Shown: positions 41,984-51,062, numbered from the stretch's first letter. The stretch: 64,000 nt of DNA from Blastopirellula marina (GCF_002967765.1 NZ_PUHY01000004.1:434001-498000); one strand, 5' to 3'. The notes: a model not told the origin generated them from the letters alone. A program made the numbers and translations.

Positions 41984-43510
41984 AGCTTCTGCTTCCGCAT
42001 CTTCGTCTTCTTCGCTCAGCGGATCCTTCAGTAGTTCGTGGATCAACTTACGAAGTTCGCGGACTTTGACTGGCATGGTCATGATTGCCCGGTTCTCGCC
42101 TAGCTCGGCTGCTTCGCGGATCGCCTTTTGACGTTCCTTGATAATGAGCACAGCTGGCTTGTCCTTGGTTTCGGCGTCAGAACCAAATTGATTGAACGCC
42201 TCAACTGCTGGCTCTCCCATGTCGATCGCACTGAAGACGACAATATCTGCGGGAGAGGCATCTTCAGCGTAGCGGAGCAATGCCCGCTGCGGATCACTGA
42301 TCACAAGCACTCGGTAGCCGTATTTCTTCAAGCGGTCACGCAGCACGTTCTGCATGTCCATGTTCGATTCGACGATCATGATCGTCTTGTTGTAACCCTC
42401 GAACTGCTTCGCAATACGCGCTTCGTTTTGAGCCTCGATCTTACCGCGGATTTCACCGGCAGCCGATTCGTCCCCCATTTCCAATCGTTTAGCCGCCATT
42501 TTGAGGTCCATTAGCATCTGGCCTGGCGATTGGTAACGTCGATCGGGGTTGGTTTCCATCGCTTTGGCGACCACACTGGCAACCGAGCGAGGAAGGTCAG
42601 GCGCGACCTGGGCGATCGATTTCACGTTTAGGTAACGCCCCGCGGAGAGACGTTCCGATCGATCACGCGTTTCGTTTAGAGGCAGTACGCCGGAAAGCAT
42701 GTGATAGAAGATCGAACCCGCGAAGAAGATATCGCTACGGCTATCGTCTCGGGGAGCGTTGGTCGCAATTTCCAAACCGGCATAGTCAACGGTTCGCGGG
42801 TTGGACGCCTGCCCATCTTCGCTGACCTGTTCCGCGAAGGCGGCCAAACCAAAGTCGACCAATTTCGCGCGGCCTCGGGCCGAGATGAGCACGTTCGACG
42901 TCTTTAAGTCACGGTGAGTAAGCCCGCGCTCAGCGGCGTAGGCCAGCCCGGACGTGATGTCGATCATCAGCTGCGTTGCTTCTTTCGGGCTGAATTTGCC
43001 TCGGATTCGCAGCAGATCACGCAGGTTTTGGCCTTCGATGAACTCAATAATAAGGAAGTAATTGGTGCCCTGTTGGTACATCGAGGTTTCGGAGTGAACT
43101 TCATAGATCGGGCAGATATTGGGATGTCGCAGGCCTTTGCCGAGCTCTCCTTCCGTCATGAACTGAAGAGCACGCTTGGGATCTTCGCTGAAGCGACGCC
43201 GCAGAACCTTGGCGGCAACCACCTTGCCGGTGTCCTTATGGACGGTTCGGAACACACGAGCGAACGTTCCGGTTCCGATCATGTAGAGGGCTTTGTAGTC
43301 CCCATAAAAGTACCCAGTGCGCAATCCTTTAACAATTCGCTCGACCTGGTAATTGGTCAGCAATTCTTTACGCAAGAGGATGTTCTGAAATTCGCCCAGG
43401 GAAACTTCACGAGATCCTAACTCACTCCAGATTTGATCGACCTGATAGTGTTCAAGGAGTTTGAAGTCGATAACGCGCTGCGCAAATTCGTCGGCGGTAA
43501 GATCAGCCAT
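41972..43510 (-). CDS. Hanks-type Ser/Thr protein kinase with C-terminal degenerate receiver domain
   Basis: 512 residues, no membrane segment. Residues about 1-65 form a helical N-terminal region with two similar halves (FKLLEHYQVDQIW and KELLTNYQVERIV). The kinase domain (about 70-345) has GTGTFARVF, Lys101, HRDLKTSN (Asp201, Asn206) and DFG (219-221), so catalysis is expected. A receiver-like fold follows (about 375-495), but the usual acidic pocket reads IVESN and the phospho-accepting Asp position reads FSAID near Ser427, while Lys482 remains. It therefore looks like a pseudo-receiver. The tail is acidic. Targets unknown; single gene with its own upstream region. Confidence 0.9.
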   Translation of the reverse strand: MADLTADEFAQRVIDFKLLEHYQVDQIWSELGSREVSLGEFQNILLRKELLTNYQVERIVKGLRTGYFYGDYKALYMIGTGTFARVFRTVHKDTGKVVAAKVLRRRFSEDPKRALQFMTEGELGKGLRHPNICPIYEVHSETSMYQQGTNYFLIIEFIEGQNLRDLLRIRGKFSPKEATQLMIDITSGLAYAAERGLTHRDLKTSNVLISARGRAKLVDFGLAAFAEQVSEDGQASNPRTVDYAGLEIATNAPRDDSRSDIFFAGSIFYHMLSGVLPLNETRDRSERLSAGRYLNVKSIAQVAPDLPRSVASVVAKAMETNPDRRYQSPGQMLMDLKMAAKRLEMGDESAAGEIRGKIEAQNEARIAKQFEGYNKTIMIVESNMDMQNVLRDRLKKYGYRVLVISDPQRALLRYAEDASPADIVVFSAIDMGEPAVEAFNQFGSDAETKDKPAVLIIKERQKAIREAAELGENRAIMTMPVKVRELRKLIHELLKDPLSEEDEDAEAEAETA

Positions 43511-43903
43511 AAATCAAGTTCTATCCGTGCGTGACCGTCCAGCAGCGATCAGCGCACCTCTTCAGTCTAGGTAAGATCGTGGGGATAAGATGGGCCTGTT
43601 CCGTAAGTCATGGTATTCGACTTCTAGGGCCAAAGCAAATTGAGAAATCGGAAAAACACCCTTGGCATGCGAGGTGGAGATCATCTTCAATCCGTTTGAT
43701 CTCTGTAGTCGTTAAACTTGGTGTAATTAGTCGTAAGTCGTGTTCCAGAATTGGTTTGTGAATCGCTTGGGTCATAAGGGGATTCGGGAAAGCCCCTGGA
43801 AATCGTTGGTAAAAGATGCCAAGATACGCCCCAACATCAAGTTCCTAGCTACGACAATCGAAACAACGCTTCGCTCTGGCGAGCGCAGAGAGGGATAGTC
43901 AGA
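43511..43903. other. Divergent intergenic region between the kinase and the nucleotidyltransferase genes
   Basis: 393 bp with no convincing gene. It must hold promoters for both directions. AT-rich patches (for example around 43713-43735) are present, but no pair of -35 and -10 hexamers with good spacing was identified. No RNA gene or repeat recognised. Confidence 0.4.
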
Positions 43904-44656
43904 ATGGGAAAACGTATTGCGGTGGTCCTGGCGGCAGGCAAAGGGACCCGAATGCAATCGGAGATGCCCAAGGTGCTTTTTCCGGTACTAGGTCGACCAA
44001 TGATCGAGTACGTCCTGGATGCCCTACGTGAGGTGGGTGTCGAGAAGATCATCTGCGTGGTCGGCTATCGCTCGGATGACGTGAAGTCCGCACTAAGTGG
44101 CGCGGAAGATCTTGTTTTTGTCGAGCAGACCGAACAGCTTGGCACGGGGCATGCCGTTCAGATGTGCCTGAATGAACTAAATTCAATCGATGGATCGGTG
44201 GTTGTCCTCGCCGGTGACTCGCCACTGGTGCAATCTTCGTCCCTGACCGAGTTGTTCGAAGCCTTTGAGTCGGAGGGACATGCTTGCCTTCTGGGAACCC
44301 TGAAGCGTGACGACCCCACTGGCTTGGGCCGAATTGTGCGTGATGCGGACGGTACCTTCGAGGGAATCGTTGAGCAAAAGGATGCCACGCCCGAACAACG
44401 CGAGATTACGGAAGTGAACATGAGCACCTACGTTTTCGATGCCCCACGATTGGTGGACGCCCTGTCGCGGCTCACGAACGATAACGCTCAGGGCGAGTAT
44501 TACCTGACGGATTGTCCGCAGATTCTCAAAGGTATGGGATATAAGGTCGACGCATTGCCAGTTCTCAAAGCTTGCGAAGCTCATAGCATCAATTCTCGCG
44601 AGCAATTGGCTGAGGTAGAGCGTGTGATGACCGAAATTGGTTACAATAAGAATTGA
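43904..44656 (+). CDS. GlmU-type N-acetylglucosamine-1-phosphate uridylyltransferase, stand-alone domain
   Basis: 250 residues covering only the GT-A pyrophosphorylase half of GlmU. It has VLAAGKGTRMQSEMPKVLFPVLGRPM (about 8-33, the nucleotide-binding signature), EQLGTGHAV, LAGDSPLV, then GLGRIVRD and INSREQLAEVE, which in full-length GlmU sits just before the left-handed beta-helix acetyltransferase domain. That domain is absent and the frame ends here, with prs starting 86 bp on. It probably forms UDP-GlcNAc from GlcNAc-1-P and UTP; another sugar-1-phosphate cannot be excluded. The acetyltransferase would have to be encoded elsewhere. Confidence 0.88.
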   Translation: MGKRIAVVLAAGKGTRMQSEMPKVLFPVLGRPMIEYVLDALREVGVEKIICVVGYRSDDVKSALSGAEDLVFVEQTEQLGTGHAVQMCLNELNSIDGSVVVLAGDSPLVQSSSLTELFEAFESEGHACLLGTLKRDDPTGLGRIVRDADGTFEGIVEQKDATPEQREITEVNMSTYVFDAPRLVDALSRLTNDNAQGEYYLTDCPQILKGMGYKVDALPVLKACEAHSINSREQLAEVERVMTEIGYNKN

Positions 44657-44742
44657 TGAAATTGGACGAAGGGGTTTACCGCCTCTTTCTTGGTTCGCGG
44701 CGTCTTTTTCGATAACTTCAAGTCGGTTGCCCAGTTTACGTC

Positions 44743-45699
44743 ATGCGTGAGATTAAAATCTTCAGCGGTCGCGCTAATCCCAAACTTGCCGAAGACGTTT
44801 GCAATTTTCTGCATCTGAAACTCGGGCGCGTCTCGCTGGGCGAATTCCCCGACGGCGAAATTCAGTGCAAGATCGAAGAAGATGTCCGCGGGCGTGATGT
44901 CTTTCTGGTGCAGCCAACTTGTCCGCCGGTGAATAACAATTTGATTGAATTGTTGGTCATGATCGACAGTTGTCGACGGGCCAGTGCCGAGCGAATTACG
45001 GCCGTTATTCCTTACTATGGCTATGCTCGCCAAGACCGCAAAGACGAAGGTCGTGTTCCCATCACGGCCAAGTTGGTCGCTGATCTGATTACCAGCGCCG
45101 GGGCAGACCGCGTGCTGACGATGGATCTGCATGCCGCTCAGATTCAGGGGTTCTTTAATGTTCCGGTCGATCACTTGAACGCCTCGCCAGTGCTCAATCA
45201 TTACTTTTTGAGCTTGGGCGTGCCGACGGAGAACCTATGTGTTGTCAGCCCTGATGCTGGAAGCATTAAGCGAGCGGTCACGCATCATCGCCGCTTGAAC
45301 GGTGAGTTAGCGATTGTGGACAAGCGACGTACGAGTGCCCATGAGACGACCACCAAGAACATTATCGGTGGCCCTGTCGACGGCAAGGTAGCGGTGATAT
45401 TCGACGACATGATCAGCACCGCTGGTTCAATTTGCGGTGCGGCGAAGGTCGTTCACAAAGCGGGCGCGAAAGAGATTTACTTGGCGGCCACCCATGGTGT
45501 CTTGTGTGGACCTGCGGTTGCTCGACTTCAGGCGGCTCCAATTAAGGAAATCATTCTGACCGACACCATTCCTCAGAAGTCCCAGGACCTGCTGAAGAAT
45601 ATGCGGGTCCTGTCGGTTGCCCCGCTCTTGGGTGAGGCGATCAAACGGATTCACAACGATGAATCCATTAGCGCCCTCTTTCGAGAGCACGTTGGCTAA
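44743..45699 (+). CDS. prs: Ribose-phosphate pyrophosphokinase (PRPP synthetase)
   Basis: 318 residues, class I. It makes PRPP from ribose-5-phosphate and ATP for purine, pyrimidine, His, Trp and NAD synthesis. IKIFSGRANPKLAEDV opens the protein, YYGYARQDRK is the ATP-binding flexible region, DLHAAQIQGFFNVPVDHL holds the metal His and R5P site, VSPDAGSIKRA follows, and VIFDDMISTAGSICGAA is the PRPP loop. It follows the GlmU-type gene, an arrangement like glmU-prs in Gram-positives. Its TAA stop overlaps the stop of convergent groES in CTAA. Confidence 0.97.
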   Translation: MREIKIFSGRANPKLAEDVCNFLHLKLGRVSLGEFPDGEIQCKIEEDVRGRDVFLVQPTCPPVNNNLIELLVMIDSCRRASAERITAVIPYYGYARQDRKDEGRVPITAKLVADLITSAGADRVLTMDLHAAQIQGFFNVPVDHLNASPVLNHYFLSLGVPTENLCVVSPDAGSIKRAVTHHRRLNGELAIVDKRRTSAHETTTKNIIGGPVDGKVAVIFDDMISTAGSICGAAKVVHKAGAKEIYLAATHGVLCGPAVARLQAAPIKEIILTDTIPQKSQDLLKNMRVLSVAPLLGEAIKRIHNDESISALFREHVG

Positions 45700-46037
45700 T
45701 CTTCCTTCGGTGGTGGAGGGGCTTTATCACGGCGGAAAACCGCAACCACGTCTTCCACAGGAATAACGAAGAGTTGGTTATCTGTCTCGAAATCGACAGG
45801 AATTGCCTCTTTTGGGTGGAATAAGATCTTGTCGTACTGTCGCAATGGGAAATCGTCATCGTTCTCGATCTGCGTCGATATCGCTACGATGCGACCGGTG
45901 ATCGTCGGGATTTCCGCCTGATCGGGTAACGCGATCCCTCCCTTGGTGGTTCGCTTTGGTTCGTCCTTGCGGACAAGCACGCGTGCTCCAATCGGTTCAA
46001 CATACTCAATCGTCTTACTGCGGGCTGATTTCGCCAT
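45696..46037 (-). CDS. groES: Co-chaperonin GroES (Cpn10)-like protein, orphan
   Basis: 113 residues, slightly longer than the usual 95-100 because of short N- and C-terminal extensions (MAKSARSKT and a Pro/Lys/Asp tail). The beta-barrel core starts EPIGARVLVRKDEP, the mobile-loop tip reads GGIALPDQA, and IPVEDVVAVF ends it. No groEL is adjacent and no CIRCE element (the HrcA operator) was seen upstream. Planctomycetes often carry several chaperonin genes, so this may be a secondary copy. It could instead be a GroES-fold protein with another partner. Confidence 0.85.
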   Translation of the reverse strand: MAKSARSKTIEYVEPIGARVLVRKDEPKRTTKGGIALPDQAEIPTITGRIVAISTQIENDDDFPLRQYDKILFHPKEAIPVDFETDNQLFVIPVEDVVAVFRRDKAPPPPKED

Positions 46038-46526
46038 GGGGGTCCATTTACAGGGTTCGCAAAGCGTTCTGGATATCTCTCGTCCAATTGTTCTTAAAGA
46101 TATCGGAATCGCAATCCCCTGCCGAGACCTGTCCGTACGCTCGGAATGCCAATCTTGCGGGACAAGAGAATCGGTTGTAGCTGTTCCCTAAGCATTGAAC
46201 CCTGTGCAGCTTACGCTGCCATAGAAAGGGCGAGGGCGGGTGTGTCAGCAGCAAACGCCTGGATTCCCTAAAGCCCCACACTCGTCAGATCATGATTTCT
46301 CTTGACACGAATTCCGCTAGGAGGCTCGGTTTGGACTTGTCAACGCGAGATTGTTTGGCAAAATAACCAGTTTCCCAAATTGCGAAGTTGGTCCTTAGGG
46401 AATAGTGACTCCACGCGAGTCCCGACTTTTGAAATAAATACGATTCGACCCGACGCAAAATTTGCGTGATAAGCAACCTTGCCCGGTCGCCTTTAGATTT
46501 CACCACCTGACTGCGGAATAGTTTTC
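46038..46526. other. Divergent intergenic region between groES and rplY
   Basis: About 490 bp without a convincing gene; two minus-strand open frames of 73-77 codons here lack family resemblance, start signals or sensible composition. No CIRCE, tRNA, tmRNA, SRP RNA or RNase P RNA motif was recognised, but the length leaves room for an unrecognised small RNA. Confidence 0.4.
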
Positions 46527-46808
46527 ATGGCCGAAACACTCAAAGCCACGAAGCGAGAAAAGACCGGTAAGATTGCCAATCGAAAGCTGCGCCTGGAAGG
46601 TAAGATTCCGGCAGTGCTTTATGGAGACGGCAAGGACGTGATCAACTTGGCTTTGTGTGCTGAGCAGTTCAGTGCCGTCGTCCGTCACGGTGCCAAGAAT
46701 ATTACTTTGGAAGGTGACGTGTCCGAGAGCGTTGTCATGCGAGAGGTCCAATGGGATACTTTCGGGACAGAAGTTCTCCACGTCGACTTCTATCGACCAG
46801 GTAACTAG
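46527..46808 (+). CDS. rplY: 50S ribosomal protein bL25, short form
   Basis: 93 residues, the length of the single-domain E. coli bL25 and not the longer Ctc/TL5 form. ATKREKTGKIANRKLRLEGKIPAVLYG is the 5S-rRNA-binding N-terminus, and VMREVQWDTFGTEVLHVDFYRP is the conserved end. It is a structural protein of the large subunit at the 5S rRNA. pth follows after 41 bp, the classical rplY-pth pair. Confidence 0.93.
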   Translation: MAETLKATKREKTGKIANRKLRLEGKIPAVLYGDGKDVINLALCAEQFSAVVRHGAKNITLEGDVSESVVMREVQWDTFGTEVLHVDFYRPGN

Positions 46809-46849
46809 GTCGTTAAGTCGCCGCGGATCGTGCTGAATGACTGGATGTG

Positions 46850-47410
46850 ATGAAACTCGTTGTCGGGCTCGGAAATCCAGGAAAAAAGTACGAGGGAACG
46901 CGGCATAACGTCGGTTTCGAGGTACTTCAAGCGTTGGCCAAGCGACACGCGGCGCCCGTTCCGAAATCGAAGTTTAACGGTCAACTGACCGAGATTGGTG
47001 TTCGCGGTGAGAAGCTGATGTTGCTTAGCCCGCTCACCTATATGAACAAAAGTGGGAACAGTGTTCGTCCGGCGTTCGACTTTTACAAGTTAACGCTGGA
47101 GGATGTTTTGATTGTTTGCGATGACTTTAACCTTCCATTGGCCAAACTACGGCTGAAAGGGAAGGGCTCAGCAGGTGGTCAAAACGGATTAGCCGATGTG
47201 ATTCAAAAGCTCGGCTCGAATGAGGTGCCTCGACTCCGTATCGGTATCGGAGCACCACGAGAAGGGGCCGACGTGGCTGGCTATGTCTTGAGCAACTTTG
47301 CCAAGGCGGAAAAGCCCGAGATGGATTTGTGCGTTGAGCAGGCTGCTTCGGTAGTCGAGGACTGGGCTTCCCAGGGGCTGACGTACGCAATGAACCAATA
47401 CAACGCGTAG
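46850..47410 (+). CDS. pth: Peptidyl-tRNA hydrolase
   Basis: 186 residues from ATG 46850; a GTG directly before it is also in frame. It recycles peptidyl-tRNA released during translation. LVVGLGNPGKKYEGTRHNVGFE carries the conserved Asn and catalytic His, LSPLTYMNKSG the second Asn, VCDDFNLPLAKLRLKGKGSAGGQNGL the catalytic Asp and third Asn, and RLRIGIGAP closes the core. It belongs to the plus-strand series rplY-pth-rpsF-ssb-rplI, which has no terminator until after rplI. Confidence 0.97.
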   Translation: MKLVVGLGNPGKKYEGTRHNVGFEVLQALAKRHAAPVPKSKFNGQLTEIGVRGEKLMLLSPLTYMNKSGNSVRPAFDFYKLTLEDVLIVCDDFNLPLAKLRLKGKGSAGGQNGLADVIQKLGSNEVPRLRIGIGAPREGADVAGYVLSNFAKAEKPEMDLCVEQAASVVEDWASQGLTYAMNQYNA

Positions 47411-47524
47411 GCACTCGTGTCGCGCACAACGTTCAATTACCAAGTTGGCCGATCGCACTGCCCAGCAAGCAGCGACCGACCCTGAACCGATCATTTTGAC
47501 GTCGAAATTCGAGGAGTAGAAACC

Positions 47525-47956
47525 TTGGCGGCTTACGTTTACGAGGGGATGTTCATTCTGGACTCCAACCGGTATGGAAAGGATCCCAGTGGGGTCGCCG
47601 GCAAAATTGATGCTCTCGTGCAGCAATTGGGTGGCGAAATCCTGGTGAGCCGTATGTGGGCCGAACAGCGCCTGGCGTACCCAATCAACGGGCATCGCCG
47701 AGGTACCTACTGGCTGACCTACTTCCGCTTGGACAGCTTAAAAGTGGACGAGTTGAACTACGCATGCAACATCAATGATGACATGCTGCGGTTCCTGTTC
47801 ATCAAGCACGATCCACGAATCGTCGACATGCTGGTCGCCCACGCTGAAGGTCACGAGATCGCCGGCGAAGAAGACTCGGATTCCGACAACGACAGCGACA
47901 ACGATGATGATTCGTCGAACGAAGACGAAGAAGAAACCGTGGAAGCTGCCGACTAG
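47525..47956 (+). CDS. rpsF: 30S ribosomal protein bS6 with long acidic tail
   Basis: 143 residues from TTG 47525; GAGGAG 8 nt upstream supports this non-ATG start. YEGMFILDSNRYG, RMWAEQRLAYPINGHRRGTYWLTYF and DDMLRFLFIKHD are the bS6 core (1-100). The last 40 or so residues are almost all Asp, Glu and Ser, similar in spirit to the poly-Glu tail that RimK builds on E. coli S6, but here genetically encoded. It binds 16S rRNA with bS18, whose gene is not present in this operon. Confidence 0.95.
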   Translation: MAAYVYEGMFILDSNRYGKDPSGVAGKIDALVQQLGGEILVSRMWAEQRLAYPINGHRRGTYWLTYFRLDSLKVDELNYACNINDDMLRFLFIKHDPRIVDMLVAHAEGHEIAGEEDSDSDNDSDNDDDSSNEDEEETVEAAD

Positions 47957-48047
47957 GCTGCAGCCCGGTTTTTACGTCTTTGGCACGTACAATCATCCTT
48001 GGTAAGTACTGAAGTCGATTCGATTTTCCCCTGAAGGAGCGTTTCCC

Positions 48048-48563
48048 ATGGCAAGTTTCAACCGAGTTATTCTGGTCGGGAACCTGACGCGGGATATCGA
48101 TTTGCGATATGTCTCCGGTGGTGGAACAGCCGTTACTGAGCTGGGTCTGGCGGTTAACGATCGACGTAAGACACAATCGGGCGAATGGGTCGATGAAACG
48201 ACCTTCGTAGACGTAACCTTGTGGGGACGTACTGCGGAAATCGCCAGTGAATACTTAAGCAAGGGCTCGTCCGTATTGATCGAAGGACGGCTCAAGCTTG
48301 ACACGTGGGAAACAGACGGTCAGAAGCGATCCAAGCTTCGCGTGGTTGGCGAGAAGATGCAAATGCTCGGCGGCCGCGACGGAGGCGGTGGCGGCGGTGG
48401 TCGAAGCGGCGGGCCTTCCCGACCAGCTCGACAATCCCAACCACAAGGCGGCGGTCGCGGTGGTTATGACCAATCGTCTGGATCCGACTATGACTCGTAC
48501 GATGACGGCAGCTTTGGGGGAGCAGGTTCCCAGGGAGCAGCCGACGATGATATTCCGTTCTAA
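48048..48563 (+). CDS. ssb: Single-stranded DNA-binding protein
   Basis: 171 residues. The OB fold (about 1-105) opens [20 protein letters not shown] and includes [11 protein letters not shown] and [18 protein letters not shown] Gly/Arg/Ser/Gln-rich linker (about 106-160) follows, and the acidic tip DDDIPF recruits repair and replication partners. It coats ssDNA in replication and repair. It sits between rpsF and rplI, where ssb is commonly found. Confidence 0.96.
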   Translation: MASFNRVILVGNLTRDIDLRYVSGGGTAVTELGLAVNDRRKTQSGEWVDETTFVDVTLWGRTAEIASEYLSKGSSVLIEGRLKLDTWETDGQKRSKLRVVGEKMQMLGGRDGGGGGGGRSGGPSRPARQSQPQGGGRGGYDQSSGSDYDSYDDGSFGGAGSQGAADDDIPF

Positions 48564-48665
48564 TGAAAAGTCTGGCGAAGCCCGCCCGGCATCACGCGAA
48601 CGGTTGACTGAATCAACCAAGAGCAAACGCCAAATCACTGGCAACTATTGGAATAGACAAACACC

Positions 48666-49190
48666 ATGCCAACTCGATCTGAAAAGCACAAAGCACGTCC
48701 CTGGAAGCGATTGCCAAAAGGCAAGAACGGCGGTATCGAACTGCTGTTGATCCAGTCGGTTGACCACCTCGGCAAGCCGGGCGATGTCGTGGAAGTGCGT
48801 CCTGGTTACGCCAATAATTACCTGATCCCGCAAGGCTTGGCGACGATCGCCACAAGCCATCACAAGCGGATGGTCGAAAAGCACAAGGCCAAGTTGGTCG
48901 AGATCGAGAAGTCGCGTTTGGCTGGTCTCCGTGCGATCGCCGACTTGTTGAATCGCCAAAGCGTTACGATCGAAGCCAACGCCAACGACGAAGGTCACCT
49001 GTACGGAAGCGTCGGTCAGGTCGAGATCGTTCACGCGTTGAAAGAGCAGAACTTCACCGTTACTCCAGATCAGGTTCGCCTGCAGGGTCCGCTGAAGGAA
49101 CTCGGTTTGTATACCGTCAAGATTCACCTTCATGCCGAAATTGAATCGGAATTGAAGGTTTGGGTTGTTCCGACCGTTTCTGGTGAGTAG
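48666..49190 (+). CDS. rplI: 50S ribosomal protein bL9
   Basis: 174 residues, slightly longer than usual because of a basic N-terminal extension (about 25 residues) before the family start IELLLIQSVDHLG. GDVVEVRPGYANNYLIPQGLA is the bL9 signature; a central helix and a C-terminal domain with LYGSVGQVEIVHAL follow. A strong intrinsic terminator lies 220 bp downstream, ending this ribosomal/ssb transcript. rpsR, normally between ssb and rplI, is absent. Confidence 0.96.
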   Translation: MPTRSEKHKARPWKRLPKGKNGGIELLLIQSVDHLGKPGDVVEVRPGYANNYLIPQGLATIATSHHKRMVEKHKAKLVEIEKSRLAGLRAIADLLNRQSVTIEANANDEGHLYGSVGQVEIVHALKEQNFTVTPDQVRLQGPLKELGLYTVKIHLHAEIESELKVWVVPTVSGE

Positions 49191-49409
49191 TATCAACCAG
49201 ATGGTCCCGTGCGAAGTTCGCACTGAGTTTATCCGTGCCAAATAGCACCATGCTAATAGCACGCTACGGCTTGGCTCTTGAGCCCCTAATCGGTTCGAGC
49301 CACGCCGGTCTTAGTAAGTCGCACTCCCTTTTTAGTCCGCTCGATAGCGAGAACTCGGTCACGGTGGTTGGCGAAACACCTGACCTTGATTGTTCCGCTC
49401 GCGGATCCG

Positions 49410-49447
49410 AAAAAAACTCCTCGGCCTCCCCGAGGAGTTTTTTTATG
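49410..49447 (+). terminator. Intrinsic terminator after rplI
   Basis: A strong stem (AACTCCTCGG/CCGAGGAGTT, 4-nt loop) followed by seven T and preceded by an A-run, so it could also work on the minus strand. It separates the rpsF-ssb-rplI transcript from dnaB. The rest of the 400-bp gap shows nothing recognisable. Confidence 0.92.
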
Positions 49448-49591
49448 CCCTCAGTTCCCATTCCATTTTGTGATGCAAACTGGCCGGGCCCCTAAATCTA
49501 GCAATCGCATTGTCCTGACCCATTCGTGCGGTAGGATGGTTGTCGACCAGCAATCACACCAACTTTTTGTAGCGGCGCACGGAGCACCAAC

Positions 49592-51037
49592 GTGGCAACA
49601 GGCGGTAAATCAAAGCAATCGAAGCAGCGGCGATTTGACGACCGGGAGGAAGTCGCCACCAATCTCTTCGACAAGCAGCCGCCGTGTAGCGTTGAAGCCG
49701 AGCAGTGCGTGCTGGGAAGTATCATTCTTTTGCCGGACGTCTTGGACGACGTCATCATGGTTGTCCGGCCCGAGGATTTTTACGACGAAGCGAACAAGAA
49801 GCTTTTTGAGCACATGGTCGATCTGCACAACAGCGGCCGAAAGATCGACACCACGCTTCTGACTGAGCATCTTCGAAATGCCGGCGACTGGGAATTCATT
49901 GGTGGGACAGCTTACTTGGCGAAAGTGGCTCGCAGTGTGCCTCATGCGGCGCACGCGGTCAGTTACGCCGAGATCGTTCGTAAAAAGGCGACGAGCCGAA
50001 ATCTGATTCTCGCCGCGACCGATATTCTACAAGACGCCTACCAAGAAGCCGGAAAACCGGAAGAACTTGTTGGGCGAGCGGAGCAAAAGATCTTCTCCAT
50101 TCTCGATGGACGCGACAATCGCAGCATGGCCAGCATGCGTGAGATCGTGACCGAGGCCATGGAACGAATCGATGCCCGTCTCCGTGGTGAAACATCCAAC
50201 GGTGTATTGACCGGCTTCACCGACATCGATGAGATGACGAGTGGATTTCATGGCAGCCAGCTCCTCATTTTGGCCGCTCGCCCGGCGATGGGCAAAACGG
50301 CCTTCGCCATGAACATTGCCGAGAATATCGCGGTACACGACAAGATCCCAGTGCTTTTTGTCAGCTTAGAAATGGGATCGGTCGAACTTTGTGATCGTCT
50401 GCTTTGTAGCGTCGCTAAAGTTAATGGTCACCGTCTGCGAAATGGAACACTCAGTAACGAAGATCGAGCCAAGCTGATCGAGCGTTCTTCGCTCGTCGCA
50501 GAGGCACCGCTCTTTGTGGATGACTCGCCAAGTCGAACGGTCGCAGAAATCGCGGCTTCGGCCCGGCGGATCATGCGTAACGAACGCCGCTTAGGCTTGA
50601 TCGTCATCGACTATTTGCAACTCATCGAGCCTGATAATGCCAACGATCCACGTCAGGAACAGGTCGCCAAGATCGCCCGACGTTTGAAAGGTTTGGCCCG
50701 TGAAATGAACGTGCCGATCTTGTGCTTGGCCCAGCTCAATCGTCAGGCTGAAGCTTCGAAAGACAATAAGCCGAAGCTGAGCCACCTGCGAGAATCAGGG
50801 GCCATCGAGCAGGATGCCGACGTGGTGATGTTTGTCCATCGCGAGGAGTATTACCACAGCGGCGAAGAACGCGATCAGTACACCGGTCAGGCCGAGATTA
50901 TCATTGGCAAGCAGCGTGCAGGCCCGGTTGGTGAAGTCAAGCTGACTTGGCTCAAAGACTTCACCCGTTTCGAGAACGCATTCGATCGCGAACCGGACGA
51001 TTTCTCGGCGTTCAATCAAGGCGAGGGAGGCTTCTAG
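49592..51037 (+). CDS. dnaB: Replicative DNA helicase DnaB
   Basis: 481 residues from GTG 49592, with GGAG 7 nt upstream. It is the ring helicase that unwinds DNA at the fork. The N-terminal domain opens PPCSVEAEQCVLGSIIL, and the RecA-like core has Walker A in ARPAMGKTAFAMNIAE (about 230), the SLEMG motif, Walker B in LIVIDYLQLIE and REYYHSGEE-type Arg-finger surroundings with LSHLRESGAIEQDADVV. No intein is visible. It has its own promoter region after the rplI terminator. The C-terminus (AFNQGEGGF) is short. Confidence 0.96.
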   Translation: MATGGKSKQSKQRRFDDREEVATNLFDKQPPCSVEAEQCVLGSIILLPDVLDDVIMVVRPEDFYDEANKKLFEHMVDLHNSGRKIDTTLLTEHLRNAGDWEFIGGTAYLAKVARSVPHAAHAVSYAEIVRKKATSRNLILAATDILQDAYQEAGKPEELVGRAEQKIFSILDGRDNRSMASMREIVTEAMERIDARLRGETSNGVLTGFTDIDEMTSGFHGSQLLILAARPAMGKTAFAMNIAENIAVHDKIPVLFVSLEMGSVELCDRLLCSVAKVNGHRLRNGTLSNEDRAKLIERSSLVAEAPLFVDDSPSRTVAEIAASARRIMRNERRLGLIVIDYLQLIEPDNANDPRQEQVAKIARRLKGLAREMNVPILCLAQLNRQAEASKDNKPKLSHLRESGAIEQDADVVMFVHREEYYHSGEERDQYTGQAEIIIGKQRAGPVGEVKLTWLKDFTRFENAFDREPDDFSAFNQGEGGF

Positions 51038-51062
51038 CCTCCTTTTTCATTAATGCCAAAAT

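Noticed and set aside
46038-46526. Possible 6S, SRP or other housekeeping RNA, or small minus-strand genes
   Set aside because: No conserved sequence motif of these RNAs could be matched by eye, and the small open frames lack coding signs.
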